A DNA stretch of 64,000 bases from Paenarthrobacter nicotinovorans (GCF_021919345.1 NZ_CP089293.1:62001-126000); one strand, 5' to 3'; positions 1-9,335 are shown, counted from the first letter of the stretch. The notes: generated by a model from the sequence alone, not told the origin. Program-made: numbers and translations.

Positions 1-807
1 GCGGCCGAGCTTGCCTGCCAGGTAGCCGAGGCCAAGACCGAAGCCGTTGTGGAGGACAACAGCCAGGAACACGATGCCGCCTGCTGCCACGATCTTGCTG
101 GCGCTGCCGGCCACAACAATTGCAACGATCAGGGAAATCACGACGGCGGATGCCCACGGAAGTGCCGGAAGCACCTTGGCAACGAGCTTGGAAAGGAACA
201 ACCTCGCCAGGAGGCCTGCGATGACGGGAAGCAGCACGGTCTTGACGATGTCCAGGACCATGGCGCCGGCGTCGATGTGGAGGAACGAACCGGCCAGGAA
301 CAGCGTCAACGCGGGTGTCACCAGAGGAGCGATCAGCGTTGAGACCGATGCCACGGCAACAGAGAGCGCAACGTCGCCCTTGGCCAGGAAGGCCATCACA
401 TTGGACGCGGTACCCGACGGCGCGCAGCCCACCAGGATCAGACCCACCGCCAGCTCCGGGGGCAGCTGGAGCAGCACGGCAATGAGCCAGCCGGCGCCGG
501 GCATGATCACGTAGTGTGCCACGATGCCGAGCGCTACGGCCCACGGACGCCGGGCCACTGAGGCGAAATCCGGAGGGGTCAGGGTCAGGCCCATGCAGAA
601 CATGATGACGCCCAGCAGATACGGGACCGAGACGCCCATGGGTTTGAAGAGGTCCGGTACGAGGAAGCCAAGGACACCGGCAGCCACAACAAGGAGCGGG
701 AACACCGTGACGGCAACCCGCGCAATCCTGGCCTCGGCGGCGAGGGCGGCGTTCACGGGCGCGGCTGTTTCTTCAGACTCTGGTGCGTTATTGGTTGCCT
801 CAAGCAT
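1..807 (-). CDS. Bile acid:sodium symporter family protein, 3' end cut by window edge
   Basis: The reverse strand is open from an ATG at 807 down to base 1 with no stop, giving 269 residues of an incomplete protein. After a short acidic N-terminus it is almost wholly hydrophobic, with successive helices containing GVLGFLVPDLF, MFCMGLTL, GLILVGCAPSGTASNVMAFLAKGDVALSV and LFLAGSFLHIDAGAMV. The MxLTL and GCxPSGTASNVMAxLAKGDVALSV stretches are hallmarks of the BASS (SBF) fold, which imports organic anions with sodium. Substrate cannot be read from sequence; pantoate, bile acids and 2-oxoacids are known for the family. Only the last helices should be missing. It runs in the same direction as the SulP gene to its right, about 100 bases away. 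Confidence 0.85.
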   Translation of the reverse strand, partial: MLEATNNAPESEETAAPVNAALAAEARIARVAVTVFPLLVVAAGVLGFLVPDLFKPMGVSVPYLLGVIMFCMGLTLTPPDFASVARRPWAVALGIVAHYVIMPGAGWLIAVLLQLPPELAVGLILVGCAPSGTASNVMAFLAKGDVALSVAVASVSTLIAPLVTPALTLFLAGSFLHIDAGAMVLDIVKTVLLPVIAGLLARLFLSKLVAKVLPALPWASAVVISLIVAIVVAGSASKIVAAGGIVFLAVVLHNGFGLGLGYLAGKLGR

Positions 808-903
808 TCATCCATGCTCACACCTGCCCGGCAGCCCGAACGAATTCTTTACTTGCAGGCAGGCGTATATGTCAGATGACCGCTGTTTCCGAACCCAGCC
901 GGG

Positions 904-2400
904 TCAGGAGTTGAGTTTCCCCGCCAGGCGCTCACGCATGCGGACGCTGGCCTCGTTCAGTCCAATGAACTCCACCTCGCGGCCATGGTTCCGGTACTTC
1001 TCCGTCACCGAATCCAGCACCGACACGGAGGACGCGTCCCAAATATGCGATCCATGCAGGTCGATGATTACCCGATCTATGCCGTCTGAGGAATCCTTCG
1101 CGTAGTCGAACTGCGTATAGAGATCGTTGGAGGAAGCGAAGAACAACTCCCCATCCACGGTGTACGTCGCGACCCTCTCGCCGTTCAGCTCCAGTTCGGT
1201 CCGTTCGACGGTCGCGAAATGCGCCACGCGCCGGGCGAACAGCACCATGGCGGCCAGGACGCCGACGCCGACCCCCACCGCCAGGTTGTGCGTCGCCACC
1301 ACAGCGGCAACAGTCAGGATCATGACGGCGGTCTCGGACTTGGGCAGCCGCTTCAACGTCGATGGCCGTACGGAGTGCCAATCGAACGTGATCAGTGAAA
1401 CGAAGATCATCACGGCCACCAGGGCAGCCATCGGGATCATGCCCACCACGTCACCGAGCACCACTACCAGGAGCAGCAGGAACACCCCGGCCAGGAAGGT
1501 CGAGAGCCGGCTCCTTGCACCGGAGCCCTTCACGTTGATCATGGTCTGCCCGATCACCGCGCAGCCTCCCAGGCCACCAAGGAAACCGGTGACGATGTTG
1601 GCCACACCCTGCCCCCAAGACACCCGGGTCTTATCGGAGCGGGTATCCGTGATGTCGTCCACCAGTTTGGCAGTCATGAGCGATTCCAGCAGGCCCACCA
1701 GCGCCATGGAAAGGGCGAAGGGAGCGATGATCCGGAACGTCTCCAGGTTCAGTGGAACGTTGGGCAGGAAGAATCCTGGCAGGCTGTCCGGGAGTTCGCC
1801 CTTGTCGCTGACGGTGGGAACATCGATGTTGCCGAGGGCTGTCACCAGGGTGATGGCCACGATCGCCACCAGCGGTGCGGGAATGGCAGTGGTGAGCCGA
1901 GGCAGCCCGAACACGATCACCAAACCAACAATGACAATCGGATAGACCATCCACGGCACGTTGAAGAGTTCCGGCATCTGGGACATGAACACCAGGATGG
2001 CCAGGGCGTTGACGAAGCCGATCATCACCGAACGGGGAATGAACCGCATCAGCCGCGTCACACCGAGGACCGCGAGGACGACCTGGAAGACGCCGGCCAG
2101 GATGATCGTAGCGATCAGGTAGTCGAGTCCGTGCTCCTTCATGACGGGGGCGATCACCAACGCCACGGCTCCCGTCGCAGCGGAGATCATGGCCGGGCGG
2201 CCACCCACCAGAGCCGTCACCACGCCCATGGTGAACGATGCGAACAAGCCAATACGCGGATCCACGCCGGCAATCACCGAGAATGCGATGGCTTCCGGGA
2301 TCAAGGCCAAAGCCACCACGAGTCCCGCGAGGGACTCCGTCAGCAGCCGGCGGGGCGAGCGAAAAGTCGCCCGCAATGACATGAGTTGCTCCGGAGTCAT
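904..2400 (-). CDS. SulP family anion permease with C-terminal STAS domain
   Basis: This 498-residue protein begins MTPEQLMSLRATFRSPRRLLTESLAGLVVALALIPEAIAFSVIAGVDPRIGLFASF, a typical SulP N-terminus (transmembrane helices 1-2 with the PEAIAFS motif). Further helices follow to about residue 380. The C-terminal 110 residues, including FASSNDLYTQFDYAKDSSDGIDRVIIDLHGSHIWDASSVSVLDSV, form a cytoplasmic STAS domain. SulP proteins carry sulfate, bicarbonate, or mixed anions; the close resemblance to YchM-like bacterial members does not settle which. It starts 22 bases downstream of the RelA/SpoT-like gene, so the two are probably cotranscribed leftward. Confidence 0.9.
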   Translation of the reverse strand: MTPEQLMSLRATFRSPRRLLTESLAGLVVALALIPEAIAFSVIAGVDPRIGLFASFTMGVVTALVGGRPAMISAATGAVALVIAPVMKEHGLDYLIATIILAGVFQVVLAVLGVTRLMRFIPRSVMIGFVNALAILVFMSQMPELFNVPWMVYPIVIVGLVIVFGLPRLTTAIPAPLVAIVAITLVTALGNIDVPTVSDKGELPDSLPGFFLPNVPLNLETFRIIAPFALSMALVGLLESLMTAKLVDDITDTRSDKTRVSWGQGVANIVTGFLGGLGGCAVIGQTMINVKGSGARSRLSTFLAGVFLLLLVVVLGDVVGMIPMAALVAVMIFVSLITFDWHSVRPSTLKRLPKSETAVMILTVAAVVATHNLAVGVGVGVLAAMVLFARRVAHFATVERTELELNGERVATYTVDGELFFASSNDLYTQFDYAKDSSDGIDRVIIDLHGSHIWDASSVSVLDSVTEKYRNHGREVEFIGLNEASVRMRERLAGKLNS

Positions 2401-2422
2401 GGGTCCTTACAGGGCAGGTTTC

Positions 2423-3529
2423 TTACAGTGCAGTCTGGCGGTAGCGCTCAATCTGCTTAAGACGCCGCTGGAGGCTGTCGCGCCGCGGGTGCGGAACGGC
2501 GTCGGGCGCCTCAGCAGTGAGATCAATGTGTTCGGTTCCGTACTGCCACAACAGGAGGTCATCCAGGAGGCGGTCGGGACCGGGTGAGTAGCGATGGTCC
2601 AGGGCCTTGCGGACCTCTGTGATCCGGTTGGCGCTGAGAAGCCCGGCCAGTTCCACGGTCTTGGTAAGTCCGTGGGCGGCGAGCAGCTCGGCGGCCCATC
2701 CCCAGTCGTCATCAACTTTACGGTCAACGTGCGGCAGGAGCGTACGCCAGACGTCACGAACCCGGTTGGGAGTCAGGGGCGAGCCGCCTTCACCCTCCAG
2801 ATCCCAATAGCCGCGGACTTCCTCGTACCGCTCGTGAAGGTCCGCGAAAGCGCTCTCGACCGTCTCCAACATGGCCGCCGTGGCCGTGAACTGCCGGTCG
2901 AAATGCGGGGTCCATGCGCGCGGGTCTTCCGCCTTGAAGCGGATGTCGTGCTCGATCTCGCTCCAGGCGTGCGCGAAAACAGTACGGATCTGGCATTCAA
3001 AGAAGTAGCTGCCGTTGGCTGGCATGTCCGGATTGAAGACGTGCTGGTACTCCTTGACCGTTTCATTCTGGATGGTGCGCAGGATGAGGTGGCGGCTGGA
3101 GTAGCCATAAGTGCCGGACTCGATGGAACCGATGTCCTTCTCGCGGTCGCCCCGGCAATCGAAGAGCTGGCGCTGACGCTTGATGATGTTGGCCACCGCT
3201 GCGTTTTCCGCAGGGAGCTTGGTGATGACACGGATGCCCACCATGTCGTTCAACGTGCGGAAAGGGTCCGGGAATTTCAGGACGCGCGGACCACCCGGTT
3301 CCAGGGGATCATCCGTGCGGGAGATTTTTTCCCGGAACGACTCCACGGTCTTGGTCCGGCCGGTGACGAACAACGGGGTGACTTCAGCGTCGTTCAACAT
3401 GTCCCGCAGGGTCAGCAGTACGTCCCGCGTGACCCGCTTCAAAGCAGGGCGGACACGCTCGTAGAGGGCCACATTCGCATCCACTGCATCCCGCTGGGCC
3501 TGGTCCAGGCTGTCCCAATTGCTTGCCAT
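2423..3529 (-). CDS. RelA/SpoT-domain protein, stand-alone (p)ppGpp-synthetase-like
   Basis: The 368-residue protein carries one RelA/SpoT nucleotidyltransferase domain at about residues 50-230 and no HD hydrolase, TGS or ACT domain. Visible synthetase landmarks are LNDMVGIRVITKLP, YGYSSRHLIL (the counterpart of GYRSxH) and FECQIRTVFAHAWSEIEHDIRFK (the ExQIRT substrate motif). The C-terminal 130 residues are charged and helical. Small alarmone synthetases are usually 200-260 residues, so this one has an extra C-terminal region. Whether it makes (p)ppGpp, another pyrophosphorylated nucleotide, or acts as a toxin-like synthetase is not shown by sequence. Its gene is divergent from the hydrolase at 3640. 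Confidence 0.8.
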   Translation of the reverse strand: MASNWDSLDQAQRDAVDANVALYERVRPALKRVTRDVLLTLRDMLNDAEVTPLFVTGRTKTVESFREKISRTDDPLEPGGPRVLKFPDPFRTLNDMVGIRVITKLPAENAAVANIIKRQRQLFDCRGDREKDIGSIESGTYGYSSRHLILRTIQNETVKEYQHVFNPDMPANGSYFFECQIRTVFAHAWSEIEHDIRFKAEDPRAWTPHFDRQFTATAAMLETVESAFADLHERYEEVRGYWDLEGEGGSPLTPNRVRDVWRTLLPHVDRKVDDDWGWAAELLAAHGLTKTVELAGLLSANRITEVRKALDHRYSPGPDRLLDDLLLWQYGTEHIDLTAEAPDAVPHPRRDSLQRRLKQIERYRQTAL

Positions 3530-3639
3530 GCCCCCAGCTTACGTGGCGGCTGCGACACTGAACCGGGCCACCCGCCGTCGGGGTGCCTCTAGCCAAACTT
3601 CGGAACCGTCACGATAGGCTCAGTACAAAGGAGGGCGCA

Positions 3640-4461
3640 ATGTTGCGGCACAAGTACAGCTACGGCGAACACCCCAGTCAGTGGGGCGAACTCTTCATAC
3701 CTGAACCGAACAACGGAAACCATCGCGGCGCATCAGCTGTGGCCGGTGGAGTAGCCGTTGTGATCCATGGCGGCTACTGGCGCTCGCAATACGGCGCGGA
3801 GCTCGGCGAACCGCTGGCGCGGGACCTCGCAGCGCACGGAATCACCGCCTGGAACCTTGAATACCGGCGCGCCGGGAACGGCGGTGGATGGCCCCATACG
3901 TTCGAGGACATCCTGGCCGGGATCGACCACCTGTCGCAGATAGCCGGGGACCACGACCTCCAGCTCGGCAAAGTGGTGGCACTGGGCCACTCGGCCGGTG
4001 GTCACCTCGCGGTATGGGCTGCGGGCAGGCACCGCCTCTCTGCCATCGGAGCCCCCGACGCCGACCGCCAGCTCCAGCGGGCACCGGAGGACAACGCCGT
4101 GCACCTGACGGGCGTGGTGAGCCAGTCCGGCCTCCTGAACCTTGCGGCAGCCGAGAAGCTCAACCTCAGCAACGGCGCCGTCTGCAACCTGATGGGCGGG
4201 GATTCGGCCAGATTCCCCAAACGGCATAAATACGCCGACCCCATGAGCTCGCTGCCGATCAACGTCCCCGTCTATGCCGTTCACGCCACGGAAGACGAGG
4301 ACGTTCCTCCAAGCCAGTCCGAGGCCTACGTTGCCGCAGCCACGGCGGCCGGGGGCTCCGCCCAGCTGTTGCGGGTCCCGGGTGACCATTTCGACCTCAT
4401 CGACCCCAAGGCCGTTGCCTACAAGAAGTGCCGTGAGTTGGTGCAGCGACTGCTGTCGTAA
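3640..4461 (+). CDS. Alpha/beta hydrolase, kynurenine-formamidase-like
   Basis: The start at 3640 is preferred over in-frame codons upstream because AAAGGAGGG lies just before it. The 273-residue product shows HGGYWR at about residue 42, the oxyanion motif typical of kynurenine formamidase and related small esterases, then GHSAGGH carrying the nucleophile serine, DEDVPP supplying the acid and GDHFDLID supplying the histidine. The triad is complete. There is no signal peptide. Kynurenine formamidase activity is a family-level guess: no tryptophan-degradation genes adjoin it, and other amidase or esterase substrates are equally possible. Confidence 0.8.
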   Translation: MLRHKYSYGEHPSQWGELFIPEPNNGNHRGASAVAGGVAVVIHGGYWRSQYGAELGEPLARDLAAHGITAWNLEYRRAGNGGGWPHTFEDILAGIDHLSQIAGDHDLQLGKVVALGHSAGGHLAVWAAGRHRLSAIGAPDADRQLQRAPEDNAVHLTGVVSQSGLLNLAAAEKLNLSNGAVCNLMGGDSARFPKRHKYADPMSSLPINVPVYAVHATEDEDVPPSQSEAYVAAATAAGGSAQLLRVPGDHFDLIDPKAVAYKKCRELVQRLLS

Positions 4462-4501
4462 TTGTTGGGCCGCTGCGCGTCACCTCTGGCAGAGTTGACC
4501 C

Positions 4502-5437
4502 ATGCTGACAGTCATTGGTGAGGCCCTGGTAGACGTCGTCCAACGCTCCTCTGGAATTGAGGCGCACGTTGGCGGCAGTCCGCTCAACGTTGCCGTGGGC
4601 TTGGCCAGGCTGGACCACCCGGTGCAGTTCATCGGCCGCTACGGCAAGGACGCCTACGGAGACTCCGTCGCAGCGCACCTGCGCTCAAGCTCCGTGATGG
4701 TGCCGCTTCCGCCGGATGAGAAGCCAACCAGCGTGGCCACCGCCCGGATCGACGACGACGGCGCCGCCACCTACGCCTTCGACCTCACCTGGGAACTCCC
4801 CGGCCTCGCCGGTAGGTTGCCCCTGATGCTGCAGGGTGCCAGTTTGCTGCACACGGGCTCCATTGCCACCTTCCTGGAGCCTGGCGCCGCGGAGGTTCTT
4901 GCCGCCGTTGAGCATGCCCACCCGAACAGCACCATCAGCTTCGACCCCAACTGCCGGCCAAGCATCATTACGGACGTTGAGTACGCGCGGACGCAAGCCG
5001 AGCGCTTCGTGGCGCTGGCCGACGTCGTGAAGGCTTCCGACGAAGACCTCGAGTGGCTGTATCCCGGCGTCGATCCTACGGAATCCGCGCGTCGCTGGCT
5101 GTCCCTGGGCGGCGAAGAAGGACCGGCCCTGGTAGTGGTGACGCGCGGTTCACGCGGTCCGTGGGGTATCACCCGGGCAGGCGAAACCGAAGTTCCGGCT
5201 CCGTCCGTGAATGTCGTGGACAGCGTGGGTGCCGGCGACTCGTTCATGGCCGGGCTGCTGTCCGCGATTGTGGATCATGGTTTGGACGGCGCGCAGAACC
5301 GCGGGGAACTGAGGGCCATGCCCGCAGAAATGCTCGCGGCGATCATGGAGCATGCCAGCCGCGCCGCCGCCGTGACCGTTTCACGCGCCGGCGCCAACCC
5401 GCCGACGCGTGCCGAGCTGAACCACGGGCCGGCCTGA
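4502..5437 (+). CDS. PfkB-family sugar kinase, fructokinase-like
   Basis: This 311-residue protein opens MLTVIGEALVDVV and has the first PfkB signature GGSPLNVAVGLARLDHPVQFIGRYGKDAYG and the second signature VDSVGAGDSFMAGLL, whose aspartate is the catalytic base and whose GAGD forms the anion hole. These define a ribokinase-fold kinase that phosphorylates a sugar or sugar-like alcohol with ATP. Fructokinase is the closest family match by the N-terminal pattern, but adenosine or ketogluconate cannot be excluded. It lies 40 bases after the preceding hydrolase, same strand. Confidence 0.85.
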   Translation: MLTVIGEALVDVVQRSSGIEAHVGGSPLNVAVGLARLDHPVQFIGRYGKDAYGDSVAAHLRSSSVMVPLPPDEKPTSVATARIDDDGAATYAFDLTWELPGLAGRLPLMLQGASLLHTGSIATFLEPGAAEVLAAVEHAHPNSTISFDPNCRPSIITDVEYARTQAERFVALADVVKASDEDLEWLYPGVDPTESARRWLSLGGEEGPALVVVTRGSRGPWGITRAGETEVPAPSVNVVDSVGAGDSFMAGLLSAIVDHGLDGAQNRGELRAMPAEMLAAIMEHASRAAAVTVSRAGANPPTRAELNHGPA

Positions 5438-5450
5438 CACGCACCAGCGG

Positions 5451-6512
5451 CTAACCGGCGCCGTGCCCCGGTGCTACTTCCTCGCCGGCCTTCACCGGAC
5501 CCGGGGGAGTGCCGTCTCCGAACGGACTGCCGCCCAGGGATTCCCGTCCATGGGGCGTCAGCCAGCCGGACAGATCCGGACCGGCGGGCACAATCTGCGT
5601 GGGATTAATGTCTTCGTGGACGATGTAATAGTGCTGCTTGATCTGGACGAAGTCGATGGTGTCCCCAAAGCCGGGTGTCTGGAAGAGGTCCCTTGCGTAG
5701 CCCCACAAGGCAGGCATTTCGCTCAGCTTGTTCCGGTTGCACTTGAAGTGTCCGTGATAGACGGCGTCGAAGCGTGCCAGGGTGGTGAAGAGCCGGACGT
5801 CAGCCTCAGTGATGGAGTCGCCCACAAGATACCGCTGGCTGCTGAGCCGTTCTTCCAGCCAGTCCAAAGCAGTCCACAGGCGCGCGTAGGCGGCGTCGTA
5901 GGCTTCCTGTGATCCTGCGAAGCCGCATCGGTAGACGCCGTTGTTGACCTCGGTAAATACGCGCTTGTTGACCTGGTCGATTTCCTCGCGGAGGTGCTCC
6001 GGATACAGCTGGGGCGCCCCGGGGCGGTGGAACTCCGTCCACTCCGTGGAAAAGTCCAGCGTGATCTGCGGGTAGTTGTTGGTCACTACTTCGCCGCTGG
6101 GGATATCGACAATGGCCGGGACGGTGATGCCTCGCGGGTAGTCCGGGAAGCGGCGGAAGAACGCCTCCTGCAGGCGCTCGATCCCCAGTACGGGGTCCTT
6201 GCCGCCGGGATCAAGGTCGAAAGTCCAGGAGCGGGCATCGTGGGTGGGCCCAGGCTGGCCGAGGCTGATGACATCCTCAAGTCCCAGGAGCCGCCGCACA
6301 ATGACTGAGCGGTTGGCCCACGGACAAGCGCGGGCGGCGATCAACCTGTAGCGCCCGGGCTCTACGGGCCAGCCGGGTTCTCCGTTTGGGCCGGCAGCGC
6401 CGTCGCGGGTGATGCGGTCCTCGATGTAGTTGGTGTCGCGGGTGAACTCACCGCCGGTGACGTACGCGCCGCGTGTGCTGTGTTCTTCGCTCATGGTCTT
6501 GTCACTCATCAA
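5451..6512 (-). CDS. Glutathionyl-hydroquinone-reductase-like GST (ECM4/YqjG family)
   Basis: The 353-residue product contains ARACPWANRSVIVRRLLGLEDVISL, with the CPWA catalytic cysteine of Xi-class GSTs, followed by the family-typical VPAIVDIPSGEVVTNNYPQITLDFST and a C-terminal helical domain with EADVRLFTTLARFDAVYHGHFKCN. Xi-class enzymes reduce S-glutathionyl hydroquinones through the cysteine. Most actinobacteria make mycothiol instead of glutathione, so the thiol partner here is probably different; that is inference. A second in-frame ATG six codons in is an alternative start. It is divergent from the HAD phosphatase at 6592. Confidence 0.82.
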   Translation of the reverse strand: MMSDKTMSEEHSTRGAYVTGGEFTRDTNYIEDRITRDGAAGPNGEPGWPVEPGRYRLIAARACPWANRSVIVRRLLGLEDVISLGQPGPTHDARSWTFDLDPGGKDPVLGIERLQEAFFRRFPDYPRGITVPAIVDIPSGEVVTNNYPQITLDFSTEWTEFHRPGAPQLYPEHLREEIDQVNKRVFTEVNNGVYRCGFAGSQEAYDAAYARLWTALDWLEERLSSQRYLVGDSITEADVRLFTTLARFDAVYHGHFKCNRNKLSEMPALWGYARDLFQTPGFGDTIDFVQIKQHYYIVHEDINPTQIVPAGPDLSGWLTPHGRESLGGSPFGDGTPPGPVKAGEEVAPGHGAG

Positions 6513-6591
6513 CTCAGCCTATGCTCCCGGTTCTGGAAATGTGGAGGCTTTCCGGTGCGCAGCCGCCTGTTTCGCTCCAACGTAGACTGGC

Positions 6592-7404
6592 ATGATGCGG
6601 CTCGTAGCAAGCGATATAGACGGCACCATCCTCGGTCACGACGGAAAAATCAGTGACCGGACCATCAAGGCATTCCAGGCATGCCGCGATGCCGGAGTGG
6701 AACTCGTCTTCGTCACGGGCCGTCCGCCGCGCTGGCTGTACCCCCTCCAGGAGCAGCTCGGGCACAGCGGAATCGTGATCTGTTCCAACGGCGCCGTGGT
6801 GTGGGACTTGGAATCGGAGAAGGCACTTTCTTCGTCCGCTCTGGAAGCGGTGTCGGTGTTTGAGGCCCGCCGGATCATCAAGTCCATCCGCCCTGACGCC
6901 CTGTTCGCTGTGGAGACGCTCACCGGCTTCCAGCTGGAACCGGGGTTCATCGAAAACGAAACCAGCGAACTGCTTGCCGAGTTCACCCCAAAACCGCTGG
7001 ACCAGACGCTCACGGCGGATGACGCCGTCGTAAAGTTTCTTGCCATTACCCGCAAGGGGACGCCGGACGAGTTCCTGGCCGAGGTGCAGCCGGCTGTCGC
7101 GCACCTCGTGTCCACAACGCACTCAGCTCCCCGGACTGCGATGCTGGAAATGTCCGTGCCGGGGATCAACAAGGCAGTCACGCTGGCCAAGTACGCAGAG
7201 TCCCTGGGGATCGAAGCCGCCGATGTTGTGGCGTTCGGGGACATGCCCAATGACATCGAGATGCTCCGCTGGGCCGGCCACGGTTACGCCATGGCCAGCG
7301 GGCACCCCGAAGCGATCCTCGCTGCCGGCCGGCAGGCGCCGCATTTCGACGACGACGGCGTGGCCCAGGTTCTTGAGGCGAAACTGACGGAGCAGCGGGT
7401 CTAG
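6592..7404 (+). CDS. Cof-type HAD-IIB family phosphatase
   Basis: The 270-residue protein begins MMRLVASDIDGTILGHDG (HAD motif I, DxDGT), then FVTGRPPRW (motif II region) and NKAVTLAKYAESLGI followed by VVAFGDMPNDIEML (motifs III and IV, with the metal-binding GDxxND). The insertion between motifs II and III is the C2B cap of Cof-like sugar-phosphate and flavin-phosphate phosphatases. Natural substrate is unknown. Its last four bases overlap the end of the convergent methyltransferase-like gene. An ATG one codon further in could also start it. Confidence 0.87.
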   Translation: MMRLVASDIDGTILGHDGKISDRTIKAFQACRDAGVELVFVTGRPPRWLYPLQEQLGHSGIVICSNGAVVWDLESEKALSSSALEAVSVFEARRIIKSIRPDALFAVETLTGFQLEPGFIENETSELLAEFTPKPLDQTLTADDAVVKFLAITRKGTPDEFLAEVQPAVAHLVSTTHSAPRTAMLEMSVPGINKAVTLAKYAESLGIEAADVVAFGDMPNDIEMLRWAGHGYAMASGHPEAILAAGRQAPHFDDDGVAQVLEAKLTEQRV

Positions 7405-8339
7405 TTCAGCCCGAAGTTCCGCCCGAAGCGGGGAAGCCAACAGCTCACTGACGAACGGTAGCGGCGGAATTCGGCTCCAAAGCGGTTTTCGAGGTCTGCT
7501 TCCTCCAGCGGCCGAACGGCGTAGTTCCAGACCAACGAGCCGATCATCGCGTAGGCGACCACGAGCCAGGACCCCAGGAGGAGGCCCACCCCGATGCCCT
7601 GGGCGATGCCCGCAACGGCCATCGGATTGCGGACCCAGCGATACGGCCCGGCGATGACGAGGCGGTTGGGCATGGCCGACGGCAGCGGGGTGCCGCGGCC
7701 CTTGGATGACATGGTTACAGCGGACGAGATGCCGAGAATGCTCGCCAGCACCAGGACCACGGCGCCTGCGATGACGGCAAACTGCGGGACAGGCAGGGAC
7801 ACCAGCCATCGACCTTCCAACCATGAGATGACCAGCGGGACTGCGACAAGGAAGAAGCCCCAGAACAGGATCATTTGCGCGATGGTCGCGCTCACGTGGG
7901 CCGTTGCAGGCCGGTTCGAAGCGGCGGAGCGGAACGCGAACGGGCCGCGGATGATCCAGTCCGTGGGAACCCGCCCCAGCAGGACGAAGCAGAGCGCCAG
8001 GCCTGAGCAGGCGGTAGCGGCAATCATCATCAGGACGCCCAGGCCCGCTTCCGTAGTGAATGTGGCGTAGACAGCCAGCGCGGTTGCCACCAAAGCAGTC
8101 CAGCCCGTGGCCACCACGGCCGCCCACCGGATGCCACAAGCTGCGAGGGCCGAACAGAGCACGAACAGCGGAATGTCGAGGGCGGCCACAGCGACGGGGT
8201 CAAGGGTGCCCAGGGTGGCTGCACGCACCGGGGGTGCCAGGAAAACCAGGGTCCACCAAGCCAGCCCGGCAACCGCCTGCATTGCGAAGTAGACCCGCCC
8301 CCATCCCTGCTGTCCTGTGGCACGCAGCACGGGCTTCAC
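7401..8339 (-). CDS. ICMT/PEMT-like integral membrane methyltransferase family protein
   Basis: The 312-residue protein starts at a GTG that overlaps the TGA of the upstream NAD-binding gene, which suggests translational coupling. It has about seven hydrophobic helices; the C-terminal third reads AGPYRWVRNPMAVAGIAQGIGVGLLLGSW and PLEEADLENRFGAEFRRYRSSVSCWLP. The RNPM and E-x-RFGxEFxxYR motifs are the SAM-binding core of isoprenylcysteine carboxyl methyltransferases and phospholipid methyltransferases. The N-terminal half has no recognised domain. Bacterial members methylate unknown lipids or proteins, so the substrate is open. Confidence 0.75.
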   Translation of the reverse strand: MKPVLRATGQQGWGRVYFAMQAVAGLAWWTLVFLAPPVRAATLGTLDPVAVAALDIPLFVLCSALAACGIRWAAVVATGWTALVATALAVYATFTTEAGLGVLMMIAATACSGLALCFVLLGRVPTDWIIRGPFAFRSAASNRPATAHVSATIAQMILFWGFFLVAVPLVISWLEGRWLVSLPVPQFAVIAGAVVLVLASILGISSAVTMSSKGRGTPLPSAMPNRLVIAGPYRWVRNPMAVAGIAQGIGVGLLLGSWLVVAYAMIGSLVWNYAVRPLEEADLENRFGAEFRRYRSSVSCWLPRFGRNFGLN

Positions 8340-9202
8340 GGGTGGCGTACGCCCTCGCCGGAAAGCAACGCGCGGTAGCCCTCTTTGTAGCTCGGGAAAG
8401 TGAACTCGAAACCCGTCGCCCGGAGCCGTTTGTTGGAGCAGCGCTTATCGCCGGGGCCGGCGTCGGGCGGGCCCTCAGGTGCCGCCGTCGAGGGTTCAGG
8501 GCACTGCAGCTCGGACGCGAGGAACCGCATGACGTCGCCCATTTCGGCGGCGTGATCGTCAACGCCCACGTAAACCTCGTCCGGGGCAGCTCCCATGGTG
8601 GTCAGGTGGACGATCATGGCGGCGGCGTCGTCCCTGTGGACGCGGTTGGTGTGCCGGGGTTGGGCGGGGATGACGGCCTTGCCGCTCCGGACCTGGTCGA
8701 TCAGCCGGGTGCGTCCCGGGCCGTAGATCCCGCCGAGCCGGAGGGAGATTGGCCGCGTGCCCGTTCCGCGTGTCCGGGCGAACAGCAGTTCCTCCGCTTC
8801 CAGCAGGACCTTGCCGCTGAACCGCGTGGGTTCCGTGGGTGTGGACTCGTCCACGACAGCTCCACCGGAATCCTTGTACACAGCGGTGGAGGAGACGAAG
8901 AGGATCCGCCGCGGTTCAATGGATTGCCGTTCCAGCGCATCCAGGACGTTCTTCACGCCGTTCAGGTAGGCCGCGCGATAGGCCTCTTCTGTGGAGGCGT
9001 CGGCTGCGACGGCCACCACCACAATGTCCACGTCGGCCGGCAACTCCGGGAGCTCCACGGAAAGGTCCGCGTAGACGCCACGGATCTGCGGAGGCAGCTT
9101 CCCGGGGGAGCGCCGCAAGCCCACAACCTCGTGGCCCGCCGCAGCGAAGCGAAGTCCGGCTTCGGTTCCAAGGTCGCCGCATCCGGCAATCAACACAGTC
9201 AT
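8336..9202 (-). CDS. NAD(P)-dependent epimerase/dehydratase family protein
   Basis: The 288-residue protein begins MTVLIAGCGDLGTEAGLRFAAAGHEVVGLRR, a Rossmann dinucleotide site (GxGxLG). RILFVSSTAVYKDSGGAVVDESTP follows near residue 110, the serine/tyrosine region of extended SDRs, but the usual YxxxK is not evident, so this is an atypical SDR and may bind the cofactor without a classical reaction. It is cotranscribed with the downstream membrane methyltransferase-like gene through a GTGA overlap. Function is unknown. Confidence 0.8.
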   Translation of the reverse strand: MTVLIAGCGDLGTEAGLRFAAAGHEVVGLRRSPGKLPPQIRGVYADLSVELPELPADVDIVVVAVAADASTEEAYRAAYLNGVKNVLDALERQSIEPRRILFVSSTAVYKDSGGAVVDESTPTEPTRFSGKVLLEAEELLFARTRGTGTRPISLRLGGIYGPGRTRLIDQVRSGKAVIPAQPRHTNRVHRDDAAAMIVHLTTMGAAPDEVYVGVDDHAAEMGDVMRFLASELQCPEPSTAAPEGPPDAGPGDKRCSNKRLRATGFEFTFPSYKEGYRALLSGEGVRHP

Positions 9203-9335
9203 GTCCCTAGTCTTGCAGTTTCAGGCTGTCACCGACTTCCCAGCCTCCATACAACCGGCGTTCACCTTGCGCCCGTAGGCTTCCAGCCACGGACCCGTTC
9301 GCATCGTGTCTACCAGTCGAACTGCAGGGGGAATC

